Below are positions 5,911 to 6,064 of a stretch of 6,064 nt of DNA, piece by piece. Under the pieces are notes generated by a model. The model saw only the letters and a program-made list of their open reading frames with translations, was not told the origin of the DNA and searched no databases. The stretch's first letter is position 1, and each line of letters opens with the position of its first letter. This DNA is from DATAQC01 sp046263055. Its GTDB lineage: Bacteria > Actinomycetota > Acidimicrobiia > Acidimicrobiales > AC-14. Position numbers and translations under genes: made by a program. The stretch spans positions 1-6,064 of the forward strand of contig JBHELO010000155.1 of assembly GCA_046263055.1 (NCBI GenBank), written 5' to 3'.

Positions 5911-5925
5911 CGGCCCGGGAGGCCG
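5911..5925 (+). other. Small inverted repeat in each 32-bp unit, overlapping the Shine-Dalgarno-like element
   Basis: CGGCC (5911-5915) and GGCCG (5921-5925) can pair around the loop CGGGA. The element recurs every 32 bases with the array. The presumed ribosome site GGGAGG lies in the loop and right arm, so folding would partly hide it. The stem is only five base pairs and lacks a U-run, so it is not a convincing terminator. Confidence 0.4.
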
Positions 5926-5931
5926 GTCCAG

Positions 5932-6064
5932 ATGACAGTGAGCGGCCCGGGAGGCCGGTCCAGATGACAGTGAGCGGCCCGGGAGGCCGGTCCAGATGAC
6001 AGTGAGCGGCCCGGGAGGCCGGTCCAGATGACAGTGAGCGGCCCGGGAGGCCGGTCCAGATGAC
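5932..6064 (+). other. Chain of overlapping 11-codon frames inside the repeat array
   Basis: ATG codons occur once per unit, at 5932, 5964, 5996, 6028 and 6060. Because 32 is not a multiple of three, each frame runs through one unit and stops at the TGA that overlaps the next ATG as ATGA; the first runs 5932-5967. Each complete frame encodes MTVSGPGGRSR. GGGAGG precedes every ATG at a spacing of nine. Four complete frames fit, and the fifth ATG is cut by the window edge and may be the true start of the next gene. Translation of these peptides is possible in principle but undemonstrated, and I do not call them genes. Confidence 0.45.

Larger units (their letters stand above)
5906..6064 (+). 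repeat. Perfect 32-bp tandem repeat array, about five copies, cut by the window edge
   Basis: Identical 32-base units begin at 5906, 5938, 5970, 6002 and 6034; the last has 31 bases before the sequence ends. I find no mismatch between copies. Each unit starts GTGAGCGGCCCGGGAGG and ends CCGGTCCAGATGACA. The first unit includes the nuoB stop codon, and the base before it (5905) differs from the repeat phase, so the left boundary is sharp. Each unit holds GGGAGG followed nine bases later by ATG, which is what the start region of the next gene (expected nuoC) would look like. The array may be a real minisatellite or the product of collapsed or looping assembly at a contig end. The sequence alone cannot separate these. 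Confidence 0.97.

Noticed and set aside
5911..5925. The repeat hairpin as a rho-independent terminator
   Set aside because: The stem has only five base pairs, has no T-run after it, and lies between genes expected to be co-transcribed.
5906..6064. The repeat array as a CRISPR array
   Set aside because: The 32-bp units are contiguous and identical with no unique spacers between them, and no cas genes are nearby.

Overview
The window is high-GC DNA (roughly 70% by eye) that carries one tightly packed, plus-strand respiratory gene cluster. Gene content and protein style point to an actinobacterium, most plausibly the class Acidimicrobiia or a close uncultured relative. The signs are GTG starts, Ala/Pro-rich tails, a split b6-type cytochrome b, a Rieske protein with an internal twin-arginine motif, and a diheme cytochrome c with an N-terminal membrane hairpin. 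The lineage is inferred from style and was not tested by a search.

Layout, left to right: the last 46 codons of an unidentified membrane protein (1-141); a 2x[4Fe-4S] ferredoxin (158-571); a cytochrome b N-terminal, b6-like subunit (598-1407); a cytochrome b C-terminal, subunit IV-like subunit (1421-2179); a Rieske iron-sulfur protein (2196-3077); a membrane-anchored diheme cytochrome c (3074-4081); an unrecognised three-helix membrane protein (4081-4842); nuoA (4873-5370); nuoB (5370-5909); and a perfect 32-bp tandem repeat array (5906-6064) running off the window edge where nuoC would be expected. Gaps between genes are 0-30 bp and three junctions overlap, so all of it could be one transcript. 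I see no promoter or terminator inside the window, and no intergenic stretch near 300 bp.

Together the genes encode a quinol:cytochrome c reductase (complex III analogue) followed by the start of the proton-pumping NADH:quinone oxidoreductase (complex I). NuoA and NuoB belong to the enzyme that reduces quinone, probably menaquinone. The split cytochrome b, Rieske protein and diheme cytochrome c oxidise the quinol and pass electrons outward. The ferredoxin and the 253-residue membrane protein are candidate lineage-specific accessories. Cytochrome b resembles the b6f and Firmicutes menaquinol type: it is split 4+3, has 14 residues between the helix D histidines, and has a CLGG cysteine in the position that carries haem ci.

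Most of the window is recognisable core respiration, not a new system. The least explained parts are the terminal repeat array, whose units each carry a Shine-Dalgarno-like element, an ATG and a stop overlapping the next ATG; the repeated PxHLLxRS motif in the tail of the cytochrome b C-terminal subunit; the replaced PEWY (Qo) motif; and the unknown membrane subunit. The array touches the edge of the sequence and may be an assembly artefact.
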